Shown here: positions 1 to 8,543 of the stretch, one piece after another | Numbering within the stretch: the first letter of the stretch is position 1 | Layout: each line of letters begins with the position of its first letter | Source of the DNA: Truepera radiovictrix DSM 17093 | Lineage (GTDB): Bacteria > Deinococcota > Deinococci > Deinococcales > Trueperaceae | Assembly (NCBI RefSeq): GCF_000092425.1 | Contig: NC_014221.1 | Location: 2,361,001-2,425,000, forward strand | Direction of reading: 5' to 3' | Length of the DNA: 64,000 bases | The notes under the pieces: generated by a model | Seen by the model: the letters and a program-made list of their open reading frames with translations, nothing else | The model's database searches: none | What the model was told of the DNA's origin: nothing | Position numbers and translations under genes: made by a program

Positions 1-1
1 G

Positions 2-265
2 CGGGGGCGTTACGTGCAGATCGGTCTCTTCGGGCGCCCCGTGGCCTGGGACCTCGACGAGGTGTGCTACCGCGAGCTGACCGTCACGGGGAGCAACGCC
101 AGCACCCCGGAGGGGTGGCGGAGCGCTTTGGCACTCCTCCGCTCGGGTCAGGTGAGCACGCAAGTCCTTGTGAGCAACGTCTACCCGCTCTCGGCGTGGG
201 CGGAGGCGTTTACGTGCTTTCGGGAGAAGCGGGGCGTCAAGGTGCTCCTCAAACCGGGCGCTTGA
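2..265 (+). CDS. zinc-type alcohol/polyol dehydrogenase, C-terminal fragment
   Basis: The reading frame is open from the window edge and ends with TGA at 263-265, so only the last 87 or so residues are visible. The start lies outside the window. The opening residues RGRYVQIGLFG resemble the end of the nucleotide-binding fold of medium-chain dehydrogenases, and the tail (AWAEAFTCFREKRGVKVLLKPG) fits their C-terminal helix and last strand. A second zinc-type dehydrogenase lies at the end of the sugar operon that follows, so a role in sugar or polyol oxidation is likely. The substrate cannot be read from the fragment. Confidence 0.7.
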   Translation, partial: RGRYVQIGLFGRPVAWDLDEVCYRELTVTGSNASTPEGWRSALALLRSGQVSTQVLVSNVYPLSAWAEAFTCFREKRGVKVLLKPGA

Positions 266-291
266 GGGGCCCTGAGGGGGCTCGCGCTCCG

Positions 292-321
292 TTGACAGGG
301 CAAAATTGCGGGGGCTATACT
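292..321 (+). promoter_or_regulatory. sigma-70-type promoter of the sugar transport operon
   Basis: TTGACA at 292-297 and TATACT at 316-321 are separated by 18 bases. They lie about 130 bases before the binding-protein gene, leaving a leader of roughly 120 bases that holds the repeat at 375-404. Confidence 0.75.
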
Positions 322-374
322 CGCCGAGCAGACGCGTCAAGGAGTGCCCGCCGGAAGGCATGCTATATGGGTCC

Positions 375-404
375 TAACCATGCGGGTTAAACATGCGGGT
401 TAAA
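375..404. promoter_or_regulatory. candidate operator: tandem 13-mer with inverted repeat
   Basis: CATGCGGGTTAAA occurs twice without a gap (379-391 and 392-404). The first copy overlaps an inverted repeat, TAACC (375-379), five bases, GGTTA (385-389). The site is about 55 bases after the promoter -10 box and 45 before the gene. A binding site for a sugar-responsive repressor would fit, but no regulator gene is visible next to it. Confidence 0.4.
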
Positions 405-448
405 GAGGTGCGCCGCCTGACAGCGGCGCGCCTCGGAGGGGACAGAAG

Positions 449-1759
449 ATGGCACGGACGGTCAAGCGTTACGCACTCGTGGGGGCGCTTTCGCTGGGGT
501 CTTTGGCGAGCCTCGCGGGGGCGCAGGAGTTCGATTGGCGGCGCTTCGAGGGGACCAACATCCGCTTTTTGATGAACAACCACCCCTTTACGGACTTTAT
601 CACCCCCCTGGTACCCGAGTTCGAGGAGTTGACGGGCATTAACGTCACGCTCGAGTCCTTTCCCGAAGACCAGTTCCGCCAGCGCCGTCTGCTCGAGGCC
701 AGCAGCGGCGCGAGCAGCTTAGACGGCTACATGATCCAACCCGGCCAGGACGGCGCGCAGTACCTGGGCGCAGGTTGGGTGCGCTTCGTCGACGACTTCG
801 TCGCCGATAGCACCCTCACGAACCCAGAGTTGGATATGGAGGACTTTTTCGAGGGCGCCATCTCTACCTTCGAGACCGAAGGGGGGCTCTACGGCCTGCC
901 TTTGCAGATCGAGTCGAGCGTGCTCTTCTACCGCACCGACCTCTTCGAGGAGGCCGGGCTGGATGGTCCCCCCGAGACGATGGAGGAGCTTCGCGAGTAC
1001 GCCGAAGCGCTCAACGGCCCCGGTATGGCTGGGTTCGCCGCCCGCGGGCGCGGGGCGAACGCGACAAGCCAGATCGTCAACTTTCTCTACTCGTTCGGCG
1101 GTCAGTGGCTGAACGACGACGGCACCTCGGCCTTAGACAGCGAGGCGAGCCAAGAGGCCCTGGCCTTCTACGCCGACTTGCTGCGCAACTACGGCCCTCC
1201 GGGCGTGGTCAACATGTCGTGGCCCGAAGTCACCAGCATCTTCGCGCAAAACCAGGCCGCGATGATGTTCGACGCAAACGTGTTCCGTTCGATTATCGAG
1301 GACCCCGCGCAGACCCTGGACGTCGTGCGCGAGAACGTCGCCTACGCGCCCCTTCCCGAAGGTCCCGCCGGCCGCGTTCCGGCGGTGCTCGTGTGGGGCC
1401 TTAGCGTCAACCACGCCTCGCAAAACCCCGAAGCGTCGTGGTATTTCATCCAGTGGGCGCTTTCAAAAGAGAACCAGCTCGCCGCCCTGCTCGAGGGCGT
1501 GCCCGCCGCACGCCCCTCGGCGTGGGAGAACGAAGAGTTCCAGGCGACCGCACCCGAGAGCTGGATCGAGGCCTCGCAGCTACACTACTCGATCGGCCAC
1601 GGCGACTGGAACCCGCCCGTCGTACCGGTACCCGAAGTGCGCGACGCCTACGGTCAGGCGATCGTCGCCGCCCTGCAGGGGCAGGAAGTCGGCCCCGCCC
1701 TGGAGCAGGCCAACCGTGAGATCAACGCCATCCTCGAGCGCTCCAACAGCGCGCAGTAA
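449..1759 (+). CDS. ABC transporter extracellular solute-binding protein, sugar type (family 1)
   Basis: This 436-residue secreted protein captures a sugar for the two permeases encoded downstream. Residues 1-25 form a signal peptide with a likely cleavage after AGA. The mature part has the typical order of the family 1 sugar-binding proteins: FEELTGINVTLESFPEDQF near the start, and GLYGLPLQIESSVLFYRTDLFEEAGL before the first third ends. The ATG at 449 follows GGAGGGG at 435-441. A strong terminator directly after the gene probably gives the binding protein more transcript than the permeases. No ATPase gene is in the operon, so a shared MsmX-like ATPase is likely. The exact sugar is unknown. 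Confidence 0.88.
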   Translation: MARTVKRYALVGALSLGSLASLAGAQEFDWRRFEGTNIRFLMNNHPFTDFITPLVPEFEELTGINVTLESFPEDQFRQRRLLEASSGASSLDGYMIQPGQDGAQYLGAGWVRFVDDFVADSTLTNPELDMEDFFEGAISTFETEGGLYGLPLQIESSVLFYRTDLFEEAGLDGPPETMEELREYAEALNGPGMAGFAARGRGANATSQIVNFLYSFGGQWLNDDGTSALDSEASQEALAFYADLLRNYGPPGVVNMSWPEVTSIFAQNQAAMMFDANVFRSIIEDPAQTLDVVRENVAYAPLPEGPAGRVPAVLVWGLSVNHASQNPEASWYFIQWALSKENQLAALLEGVPAARPSAWENEEFQATAPESWIEASQLHYSIGHGDWNPPVVPVPEVRDAYGQAIVAALQGQEVGPALEQANREINAILERSNSAQ

Positions 1760-1770
1760 ACGTTTTGAAC

Positions 1771-1801
1771 GGGTCCGGCGGGTTGCCGGACCCGCTTTTT
1801 T
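1771..1801 (+). terminator. intra-operon rho-independent terminator
   Basis: GGGTCCGGC (1771-1779) pairs with GCCGGACCC (1785-1793) over a 5-base loop and is followed by a T run. It lies between the binding-protein and first permease genes, so partial read-through would set their ratio. Confidence 0.8.
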
Positions 1802-1834
1802 GCCACTTTTTTACACTTTTTTAGAGGTCAACCG

Positions 1835-1861
1835 ATGAACGCTACCCGGAGCCGTCCTTGA
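1835..1861 (+). other. eight-codon leader ORF coupled to the permease start
   Basis: An ATG at 1835 has a good ribosome site before it (AGAGGTC at 1823-1829) but reads only eight codons (MNATRSRP) to TGA at 1859-1861. That stop overlaps the TTG start of the permease at 1858 in the order TTGA. This suggests translational coupling. A one-base frame difference between this ATG and the permease could also mean a real or sequencing frameshift. Confidence 0.45.
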
Positions 1862-2730
1862 AGCGCGCCGCAGACTTTTTCGACCGGCACGCGCCGTGGC
1901 TTTTTCCGCTGCCCGCGCTGCTCGCTATCTTGGTCCTGATCGTCGGCCCCATTCTGGCCAACTTCGTCCTCGCAACTTATGACTTTTTCATCGGGTCGGC
2001 GCCGCGCTTCGTGGGGCTCGCCAACTTTGAGACCGCCCTCGCCGACCGCCGCTTTTGGAATGGGCTCGTCAATACCTTCTACTTCACCGGCGTCGCGGTG
2101 CCTTTGCAGATGCTCTTGGGTCTCGGCATCGCGCTCCTATTTAACCGCGACATGATCGGTAAGGGGTTCGTGCGCACCCTTATCCTGCTGCCAATGGTGG
2201 CGACCCCGGTTGCGATCGCGCTCATCTGGGCGCTGATGTTTAACCCGAGCCTAGGCGTGCTCAACTATTTTCTGGAGTCGCTGGGGCTGCCGCGCTCTCT
2301 CTGGGTGGCCGACGCCCGCTTGGCGATTCCGTCACTGGTGCTCGTGGACGTCTGGCAGTGGAGCCCCTTCGTCGCGCTGATCCTGCTCGCGGCCCTCCAA
2401 GGCGTCCCGCAGGAGTACTACGAAGCCGCCCGCATCGACGGCGCGGGCGCCTGGCAGAGCTTCTGGCACATCACCCTGCCGGGGATCCGCGCGGCCATCG
2501 TCGTGGCCCTTATTTTGCGGAGTATCGACGCCTTAAAAACCTTCGACATCATCTATGTGATCACCCAAGGGGGGCCGGGGACCGCGTCGGAGACCCTCAA
2601 CGTTTTCGCCTTTAAAACCGGCTTTGAGTTCTTTCGCGCGGGGTACGCCGCGACACTCCTTATCTTTTTGCTTTTCGTCGTGCTCGGCATCGCGGTGCTC
2701 TTAAACCTCGCTAGGAGGCGCGTGGCATGA
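1858..2730 (+). CDS. sugar ABC transporter permease (MalF type)
   Basis: A 290-residue inner-membrane permease with about six membrane segments, beginning with LFPLPALLAILVLIVGPILANF. The EAA motif that contacts the ATPase is seen as YYEAARIDGAGAWQSFWHITLP in the second half. The only start in this frame is TTG at 1858. It has no Shine-Dalgarno of its own but overlaps the end of a short ORF that has one. The stop overlaps the next permease by four bases (ATGA). With the binding protein and the second permease it forms a CUT1-type importer. Confidence 0.85.
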   Translation: MKRAADFFDRHAPWLFPLPALLAILVLIVGPILANFVLATYDFFIGSAPRFVGLANFETALADRRFWNGLVNTFYFTGVAVPLQMLLGLGIALLFNRDMIGKGFVRTLILLPMVATPVAIALIWALMFNPSLGVLNYFLESLGLPRSLWVADARLAIPSLVLVDVWQWSPFVALILLAALQGVPQEYYEAARIDGAGAWQSFWHITLPGIRAAIVVALILRSIDALKTFDIIYVITQGGPGTASETLNVFAFKTGFEFFRAGYAATLLIFLLFVVLGIAVLLNLARRRVA

Positions 2731-3593
2731 GTCGAGCAGGCTCCGTGACCGTCTACCCCACGCAGGCGCGCGCTTACAAGCGCAACGCGCGCCTGCAAAG
2801 TGCGTTGATCTACCTGCTGATGGCGCTCGTGCTGGTGATCATCCTGTTCCCGTTTGTCTGGATGATCCTGACGAGCTTTCGCAACCAGATCGCCAACACG
2901 AGCCCCGTGCCGGTGTGGTTTTTTACGCCGACGCTCGAGAATTACCGCAACGTGATCCAGCGCAACGATTTTTTGTTCTTCACCTGGAACTCGCTCGTCG
3001 TGGCGACCCTCTCGACGCTGCTCGGGTTGGTACTGGGGCTCCCCGCCGCCTACTCGATCGCCCGCTTTAAGCAAAACGGCCTCGCTCTAGCCATCCTCAT
3101 CGCGCGGCTCACGCCGTACATCACCTACTTGGTGCCCTGGTACCTGGCCTTTCGCGCGCTCGGGCTTATCGACACCTACGTTGCGCTGACCCTCACCCAC
3201 CTGATCGTCGGGATGCCACTGATTATCTGGATCATGATCTCGTTTTTCGAGGACGTGCCCACCGAACTCGAGGAAGCCGCTTTCGTCGACGGCTCGAGCC
3301 GCTTGGGGGTGTTTTTTCGCATCGTCTTGCCGCTAGCTGCCCCCGGCGTCGTCGCGGCCAGCATCCTGGCCTTTATCTTTAGCTGGAACCAGTTTCTGTT
3401 TTCGCTCATCCTCTCGGGCCCCAACACCCGCCCCGTACCGGTGGCGGTGTTTAACTTTATCTCTTACGGCCAGATCGACTTCGGCGGCCTCGGGGCGGCG
3501 GCGGTTTTAATCACCCTGCCCGTCATCTTGCTGACCTTGGTGATCCAGCGCTACATCGTCTCGGGGTTGACGATGGGGGCGGTGAAGGGCTGA
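2727..3593 (+). CDS. sugar ABC transporter permease (MalG type)
   Basis: A 288-residue permease, the partner of the gene before it. Its EAA loop reads ELEEAAFVDGSSRLGVFFRIVLPLAAPG. It has about six membrane segments, with a long first one (LIYLLMALVLVIILFPFVWMIL). The ATG at 2727 lies in an ATGA overlap with the upstream stop, so translation is coupled. The C-terminal region (RYIVSGLTMGAVKG) is the usual ending of the family. Confidence 0.87.
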   Translation: MSRAGSVTVYPTQARAYKRNARLQSALIYLLMALVLVIILFPFVWMILTSFRNQIANTSPVPVWFFTPTLENYRNVIQRNDFLFFTWNSLVVATLSTLLGLVLGLPAAYSIARFKQNGLALAILIARLTPYITYLVPWYLAFRALGLIDTYVALTLTHLIVGMPLIIWIMISFFEDVPTELEEAAFVDGSSRLGVFFRIVLPLAAPGVVAASILAFIFSWNQFLFSLILSGPNTRPVPVAVFNFISYGQIDFGGLGAAAVLITLPVILLTLVIQRYIVSGLTMGAVKG

Positions 3594-4414
3594 TGGCGGA
3601 CGCGGACGAACGGCGCCGCCCCCTAGACAGCGAGTTCGTCATGCCGAGTTTGCGCCTAGACGGCCAGGTCGCGCTGGTCACGGGCGGGAGCCGCGGCCTC
3701 GGTTTGGGCGTCGCGCTGGCGCTCGCGCACGCGGGCGCCGACCTCGCGCTCGCGGCGCGCACCGCGTCTGAGCTGGGGACCGCCGCCGAGCTGGTGCGCA
3801 GGACGGGGCGGGAAGCGCTGACTTTGCCGACCGACGTGAGCAGTGTAGCGGCGGTGCGGGGGGCGGTGCAGCGGACCGCCGAGCACTACGGGCGCCTCGA
3901 CATCCTGGTGAACGCGGCCGGCATCAACGTCCGCAAACCGGCCGCGGCACTCTCCGAGGAGGAGTGGGAGCGCGTGATGGCGGTGAACCTCAAGGGCGCC
4001 TTTTTCGCCGCGCAGGCCGCCGCCGAGACGATGCGCGCGCAGGGGCGGGGCAAGATCATCAACGTAGGCTCGCTCTCGTTTGAGATCGTGGTGCCCAACA
4101 TCGCCCTCTACGCGGCCAGCAAGGGGGGGCTGCGGCAGATGACGCGGGCGCTGGCGCTCGAGTGGGCGAAAGACGGGATCTGCGTCAACGCCATCGCCCC
4201 CGGACGGTTTTGGACCGCCATGACCGACGCGGTCTTCTCCGACCCCGAGGGCTACCAAAGCGCCGTGAGCGTTATTCCCCAGGGGCGCCCCGGGGTACCG
4301 GCCGACCTCGCGGGGGCGGCCGTGCTGCTCGCCTCCGCGGCGTCGGACTACATCACCGGTCAAACCATCGTCGTCGACGGCGGTTGGCTCATCTCGGGGG
4401 GGACGCTCGCATGA
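3593..4414 (+). CDS. SDR-family oxidoreductase (gluconate 5-dehydrogenase-like)
   Basis: A 273-residue short-chain dehydrogenase that probably oxidises or reduces the sugar or sugar acid taken up by the operon. The dinucleotide-binding motif TGGSRGLG sits near residue 31, NAAGIN follows around 110, and the catalytic pair is in YAASKGG. The ending, ITGQTIVVDGGWLISGG, is standard for the family. The ATG at 3593 overlaps the upstream stop (TGATG). A second in-frame ATG at 3641 would remove 16 residues and start nearer the usual N-terminus, so the start is uncertain. The next gene overlaps by ATGA. Confidence 0.82.
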   Translation: MADADERRRPLDSEFVMPSLRLDGQVALVTGGSRGLGLGVALALAHAGADLALAARTASELGTAAELVRRTGREALTLPTDVSSVAAVRGAVQRTAEHYGRLDILVNAAGINVRKPAAALSEEEWERVMAVNLKGAFFAAQAAAETMRAQGRGKIINVGSLSFEIVVPNIALYAASKGGLRQMTRALALEWAKDGICVNAIAPGRFWTAMTDAVFSDPEGYQSAVSVIPQGRPGVPADLAGAAVLLASAASDYITGQTIVVDGGWLISGGTLA

Positions 4415-5427
4415 CCCGCACGCCACCAGACACCCTACCGAGCACCATGCGCGCGCTCGTGCTCACCCGCATCGGCGAGCTGCAGCTACGCGAGGTGCCC
4501 CTACCCGAGCCGCAACCGGGCGACGCGCTCCTCAAGGTGCGCGCGGTCGGCGTGTGTGGCTCCGACCTCCACGGCTATACCGGGCGGACCGGCAGGCGCG
4601 TCCCGCCGCTCGTCATGGGCCACGAGGCGACCGCCGAGGTGGTGGGGGTGGGCGAAGGCGTAGACCTCCCCATCGGGACGCGCGTCGCGGTCCACCCCAT
4701 CGTGCAGACCGCGCGCGGGCGCCGCCTCATGGGTATGGACGCCCCCGGTGCCTACGCCGAGTACGTCGTTTGGCCCGCCCGCAACCTCTACCCGCTGCCC
4801 GAGACCTTGGACTTCGAGGCGGGCGCCTTTGCCGAACCGCTCGCGGTCGCCGTTCACGCCGTGAACTTCATCCCCTTGGGGCCGGAGGATACCGTTTTCA
4901 TCGCGGGCGCGGGCCCCATCGGGCTCCTCTGCGCGAGCGTGCTGCTGCATGCCGGGGTGCAGCAGGTGGTCGTGAGCGATACCAGTGCGGCGCGGCTGGG
5001 GGTCGCCCGCGCCATCGGCGTCCACGCAGCGCTGAACCCAGCGGAGACGGACCTCCCCGCAGCCCTTCAAGACCTCACCGGGGGACGCGGCGCGGACGCG
5101 TGCATCGAGGCGGTCGGGGTAAGCGCCACCGTCGCGCAGGCTCTCGACTGCGCCAAGGACGGCGGCACCGTGGTGTGGCTCGGCAACAACGCTCGAGTCG
5201 TCGAGGTCGATATGCAGACGGTCGTTACGCGCGAGCTGCGCGTCTTGGGCTCCTACGGGATGAGCCACGAGGACTTCAGGCAAGCCCTAGAGCTCCTCGC
5301 CGGCGGGCACATCCCGACAGCCGAGCTCGTTCACCGGCGGGCGAGGCTCGAGGAGGGAGCGACGCTCTTCGACGAGTTGCTCGCCTCCCCCGAAGTCGTC
5401 AAGTGCCTCATCACCCCGCACCGCTGA
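4411..5427 (+). CDS. zinc-dependent alcohol dehydrogenase (sorbitol/threonine dehydrogenase-like)
   Basis: A 338-residue medium-chain dehydrogenase at the end of the sugar operon. Catalytic-zinc residues are present: CGSDLHGYTG and GHEATAEVVGVG. The nucleotide fold has AGAGPIGLL. Where sorbitol dehydrogenases carry four cysteines for the structural zinc, this protein reads VHPIVQTARGRRLMGMDAPG with no cysteine, so that zinc is absent. The ATG at 4411 forms an ATGA overlap with the SDR gene; an alternative start is the Met at 4447. The reading frame also extends upstream inside the SDR gene, but that part is not protein-like. Confidence 0.83.
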   Translation: MTRTPPDTLPSTMRALVLTRIGELQLREVPLPEPQPGDALLKVRAVGVCGSDLHGYTGRTGRRVPPLVMGHEATAEVVGVGEGVDLPIGTRVAVHPIVQTARGRRLMGMDAPGAYAEYVVWPARNLYPLPETLDFEAGAFAEPLAVAVHAVNFIPLGPEDTVFIAGAGPIGLLCASVLLHAGVQQVVVSDTSAARLGVARAIGVHAALNPAETDLPAALQDLTGGRGADACIEAVGVSATVAQALDCAKDGGTVVWLGNNARVVEVDMQTVVTRELRVLGSYGMSHEDFRQALELLAGGHIPTAELVHRRARLEEGATLFDELLASPEVVKCLITPHR

Positions 5428-5618
5428 GCGCCCCTCAGCCGCCCTCTGCAGGCGACAATGCAGCGAGCCCCCCTGGGGGTCTGTACAATAAGGGGCCAAC
5501 GGGTACACTGGTGTGCCTACACCGCGCCCCCGGCAGCTAGCGCCGGCCGCCGAAAACCGTGGGGCGTTCGACCCAAGAACCGTAACCGGATAACGGGTAG
5601 ACCAAAGGAGGCCCAAAC

Positions 5619-8321
5619 GTGGCGGATACCCTCGAGAAGACCGGCCTGAGCCCCGAGGAGCAGCGGCAGCTCCAGGAGATCGAACTTAGAGAGTGGCTCG
5701 AGTCGCTCGAGTACGTGCTCGACAGCTCCGGCCCGGAAAGGGCGCTTGAGCTCCTTAAAAAGCTCGAGCAGCACGCCAAAAAGCTCGGCGTCGAGATCCC
5801 TTTTAGCGCCAACACGCCCTACATCAACACCATCCCCGCCGAGGAGGACGAAACCTACCCCGGCGACTTGGGGATTGAAAAACGCATCCGCAACCTTATC
5901 CGCTGGAACGCCATGGCCATGGTGGTGCGCGCCAACAAGCTCTCTGACGGCATCGGTGGGCACATCTCGACCTACGCCTCGGCGGCGACGCTCTACGAAG
6001 TCGGGATGAACCACTTTTTCCGGGGCGAGGGCGCCGGGCTCGACGCCGACATGATCTACTTTCAGGGCCACGCCAGCCCCGGCATCTACGCCCGCTCGTA
6101 CCTCGAGCGCCGCATCCACAAAGAGCACCTGCGCAACTTCCGCCGCGAACTGCAGGGCGGCCCGAGCTTGACGAGCTACCCGCACGCCTGGCTGATGCCC
6201 GAGTACTGGACCTTTGCGACCGTCTCGATGGGTCTGGGGCCTATCATGTCGATCTACCAGGCGCGTTTTAACCGCTACCTCGAGGACCGCGGCCTCAAAG
6301 AGCCTGGCGGCGGAAAGGTCTGGGCCTTTCTGGGTGACGGCGAGACCGACGAACCCGAGACGCTAGGCGCCATCAGCTTAGCCGCCCGCGAAAAGCTCGA
6401 CAACCTCATCTGGGTAATTAACTGCAACCTGCAGCGCCTCGATGGCCCCGTGCGCGGCAACAGCAAGATCATCCAGGAGCTCGAGGCGAGCTTCCGCGGC
6501 ACCGGTTGGAACGTCATCAAAGTCGTCTGGGGCTCGGGTTGGGACAAGCTCATGCAAAAAGACACCCAAGGGGTGCTCTTGGAGCGCTTTGAAAAGCTCG
6601 TCGACGGCGAGTCGCAGCGTTACGCGGCTTTCGGCGCGCCGGAGCTGCGCAAAAACTTCTTTAACACCCCCGAGCTGCAAAAACTGATCGAGGGGTGGAG
6701 CGACGAGGACCTCGCCAAGCTCAACCGCGGCGGCCACGACCCCATCAAGGTCTACACGGCCTACAAGCGGGCGGTCGAGCACAAGGGGCAACCGACCGTC
6801 ATCTTGGCGCGCACCATCAAGGGCTACGGCCTAGGCGAGTCCGGTGAGGGCAAAAACGTCACCCACCAGCAGAAAAAGCTCAACGAGGACGAGCTCAAAC
6901 TCTTCCGCGACCGTTTCGACATCCCGATTAGCGACGACGAGATCGGCCAGTTCCCCTTCTACCGACCCGACGAGGACACCGAAGAGTTCCGCTACCTAAA
7001 GGCGCGGCGTGAGGCGCTCGGCGGAAGCGTACCGGCGCGGCGCGTCAAGGCCGAACCGCTCGCCGCCCCCGACGAGGCGCTCTTCGAGGAGTTTGGCAAA
7101 GGCACCGGCGACCGCGAGGTCTCGACGACGATGGTGTTCGTCCGCATCCTGGGCAAGCTCTTGCGCGACAAAACGTGGGGCAAGCTGATCGTCCCCATTA
7201 TCCCCGACGAGGCGCGCACCTTCGGGATGGAGGCGCTTTTTCGCCAGATCGGCATCTACTCGCACGTCGGGCAGCTCTACGAACCCGTGGACTCGGACAA
7301 CATCCTCTACTACAAGGAGTCGACCGACGGGCAGATCTTAGAGGAGGGCATCACCGAAGCGGGTTCCATCTCGTCGTTTATAGCCGCCGGCACCGCCTAC
7401 GCCACCCACGGCGTCAACACCATCCCCTTCTTTATCTACTACTCGATGTTCGGCTTTCAGCGCATCGGCGACTTTTTGTGGGCGGCGGGCGACATGCGCA
7501 CCAAAGGCTTTTTGCTCGGCGCCACCGCGGGCCGCACCACCTTGGCGGGCGAGGGGTTGCAACACCAAGACGGCCACTCGCACGTGCTCGCCTATCCCAT
7601 CCCCAACCTGATGGCGTACGACCCATCGTTCGCGTTCGAGATGGCCATCATTATCCGCGAGGGGATGCGGCGCATGTACGAGGCGCAAGAGGACCTCTTC
7701 TACTACCTCACCATCGGCAACGAGAACTACCGGCAACCCGCCCTGCCGGAGCACCTGTCGTTCGAGGAACTTAAAGAGGGAGTGCTCAAGGGGCTCTACC
7801 TCTTTAAACCGGCTCCGAAAAAGGCGAAACTGCGCGCGCAGCTCTTCGGCTCCGGGGCGATCATGAACGAGGTGTTAAAGGCGCAGGCACTGCTCGCCGA
7901 CTACAAGGTCGCCGCCGACGTGTGGAGCGTCACCTCGTACAAAGCGCTGCACCAAGACGCCCTTAGGGTCGAGCGGCACAACCGCCTGCACCCCGAGCAG
8001 GAGCCACAGACGCCCTTTGTCTACGACGCCCTGAAAGAGGCCGAAGGGGTCTTCGTGGCCGCCTCGGACTACCTCAAGCTCCTACCCGACGCGCTCGCGC
8101 GGCACCTGCCGCGCCCCATGGTGAGCCTCGGTACCGACGGTTTCGGCCGCTCCGAGGCGCGTGAGGAGCTGCGCGACCACTTCGAGGTCGACGCTCGCTT
8201 CATCACGCTCGCGACGCTGCAGGCGCTCGCGCAAGAGGGCAAGGTAGACAAGAGCGTGGTCGCCAAAGCCCTGAAAGATTTGGAGATCAACCCCGATAAG
8301 CTCGACCCGCACGTGGCATAG
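5619..8321 (+). CDS. aceE: pyruvate dehydrogenase E1 component, homodimeric type
   Basis: A 900-residue thiamine-diphosphate enzyme that decarboxylates pyruvate and passes acetyl groups to E2. The cofactor motif begins GDGETDEPE and continues to the Asn-containing end ([12 protein letters not shown]). Other family hallmarks are [16 protein letters not shown] and [12 protein letters not shown]. Length matches the single-chain AceE class. The start is GTG at 5619 behind a strong AAAGGAGG at 5604-5611. The E2 gene follows after a 222-base gap with a large inverted repeat. No E3 gene is in the window. Confidence 0.95.
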   Translation: MADTLEKTGLSPEEQRQLQEIELREWLESLEYVLDSSGPERALELLKKLEQHAKKLGVEIPFSANTPYINTIPAEEDETYPGDLGIEKRIRNLIRWNAMAMVVRANKLSDGIGGHISTYASAATLYEVGMNHFFRGEGAGLDADMIYFQGHASPGIYARSYLERRIHKEHLRNFRRELQGGPSLTSYPHAWLMPEYWTFATVSMGLGPIMSIYQARFNRYLEDRGLKEPGGGKVWAFLGDGETDEPETLGAISLAAREKLDNLIWVINCNLQRLDGPVRGNSKIIQELEASFRGTGWNVIKVVWGSGWDKLMQKDTQGVLLERFEKLVDGESQRYAAFGAPELRKNFFNTPELQKLIEGWSDEDLAKLNRGGHDPIKVYTAYKRAVEHKGQPTVILARTIKGYGLGESGEGKNVTHQQKKLNEDELKLFRDRFDIPISDDEIGQFPFYRPDEDTEEFRYLKARREALGGSVPARRVKAEPLAAPDEALFEEFGKGTGDREVSTTMVFVRILGKLLRDKTWGKLIVPIIPDEARTFGMEALFRQIGIYSHVGQLYEPVDSDNILYYKESTDGQILEEGITEAGSISSFIAAGTAYATHGVNTIPFFIYYSMFGFQRIGDFLWAAGDMRTKGFLLGATAGRTTLAGEGLQHQDGHSHVLAYPIPNLMAYDPSFAFEMAIIIREGMRRMYEAQEDLFYYLTIGNENYRQPALPEHLSFEELKEGVLKGLYLFKPAPKKAKLRAQLFGSGAIMNEVLKAQALLADYKVAADVWSVTSYKALHQDALRVERHNRLHPEQEPQTPFVYDALKEAEGVFVAASDYLKLLPDALARHLPRPMVSLGTDGFGRSEAREELRDHFEVDARFITLATLQALAQEGKVDKSVVAKALKDLEINPDKLDPHVA

Positions 8322-8392
8322 TAGAGCTCGTGGCAGCTTGCGGGGGCGCTCGCCGTGCGCCGGGTCGCCCCGGCGTATCATCGGGTGCGAAA

Positions 8393-8433
8393 CCGCCCCC
8401 GACCCTGCAGAACCCACCAGGGGTCGGGGGCGG
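8393..8433. repeat. 13-bp inverted repeat between aceE and aceF
   Basis: CCGCCCCCGACCC (8393-8405) is perfectly matched by GGGTCGGGGGCGG (8421-8433) across a 15-base loop. There is no T run after it, so it is not a standard terminator. It may stabilise or attenuate transcript between the E1 and E2 genes. Confidence 0.55.
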
Positions 8434-8543
8434 ACACGAAAGGGCACGGCAGAGCGAGGTCGCGGCGCGCGGGTGGGGGCTTGGGGCACCTCGAGGCCAC
8501 TTAGGGGTCGCAGCGAAGTTGCTCGAGCAGGCGAAAGGAAGGC

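Noticed and set aside
4162-4410. Extended N-terminus of the alcohol dehydrogenase reading frame
   Set aside because: The text is Arg-rich shadow of the SDR gene; the ATG at 4411 in an ATGA overlap begins the real domain.
5484-5509. TACAAT and TACACT before aceE as promoters
   Set aside because: Neither has a -35 box at suitable distance, and the aceE start is over 100 bases away with a strong Shine-Dalgarno; not listed as a feature.
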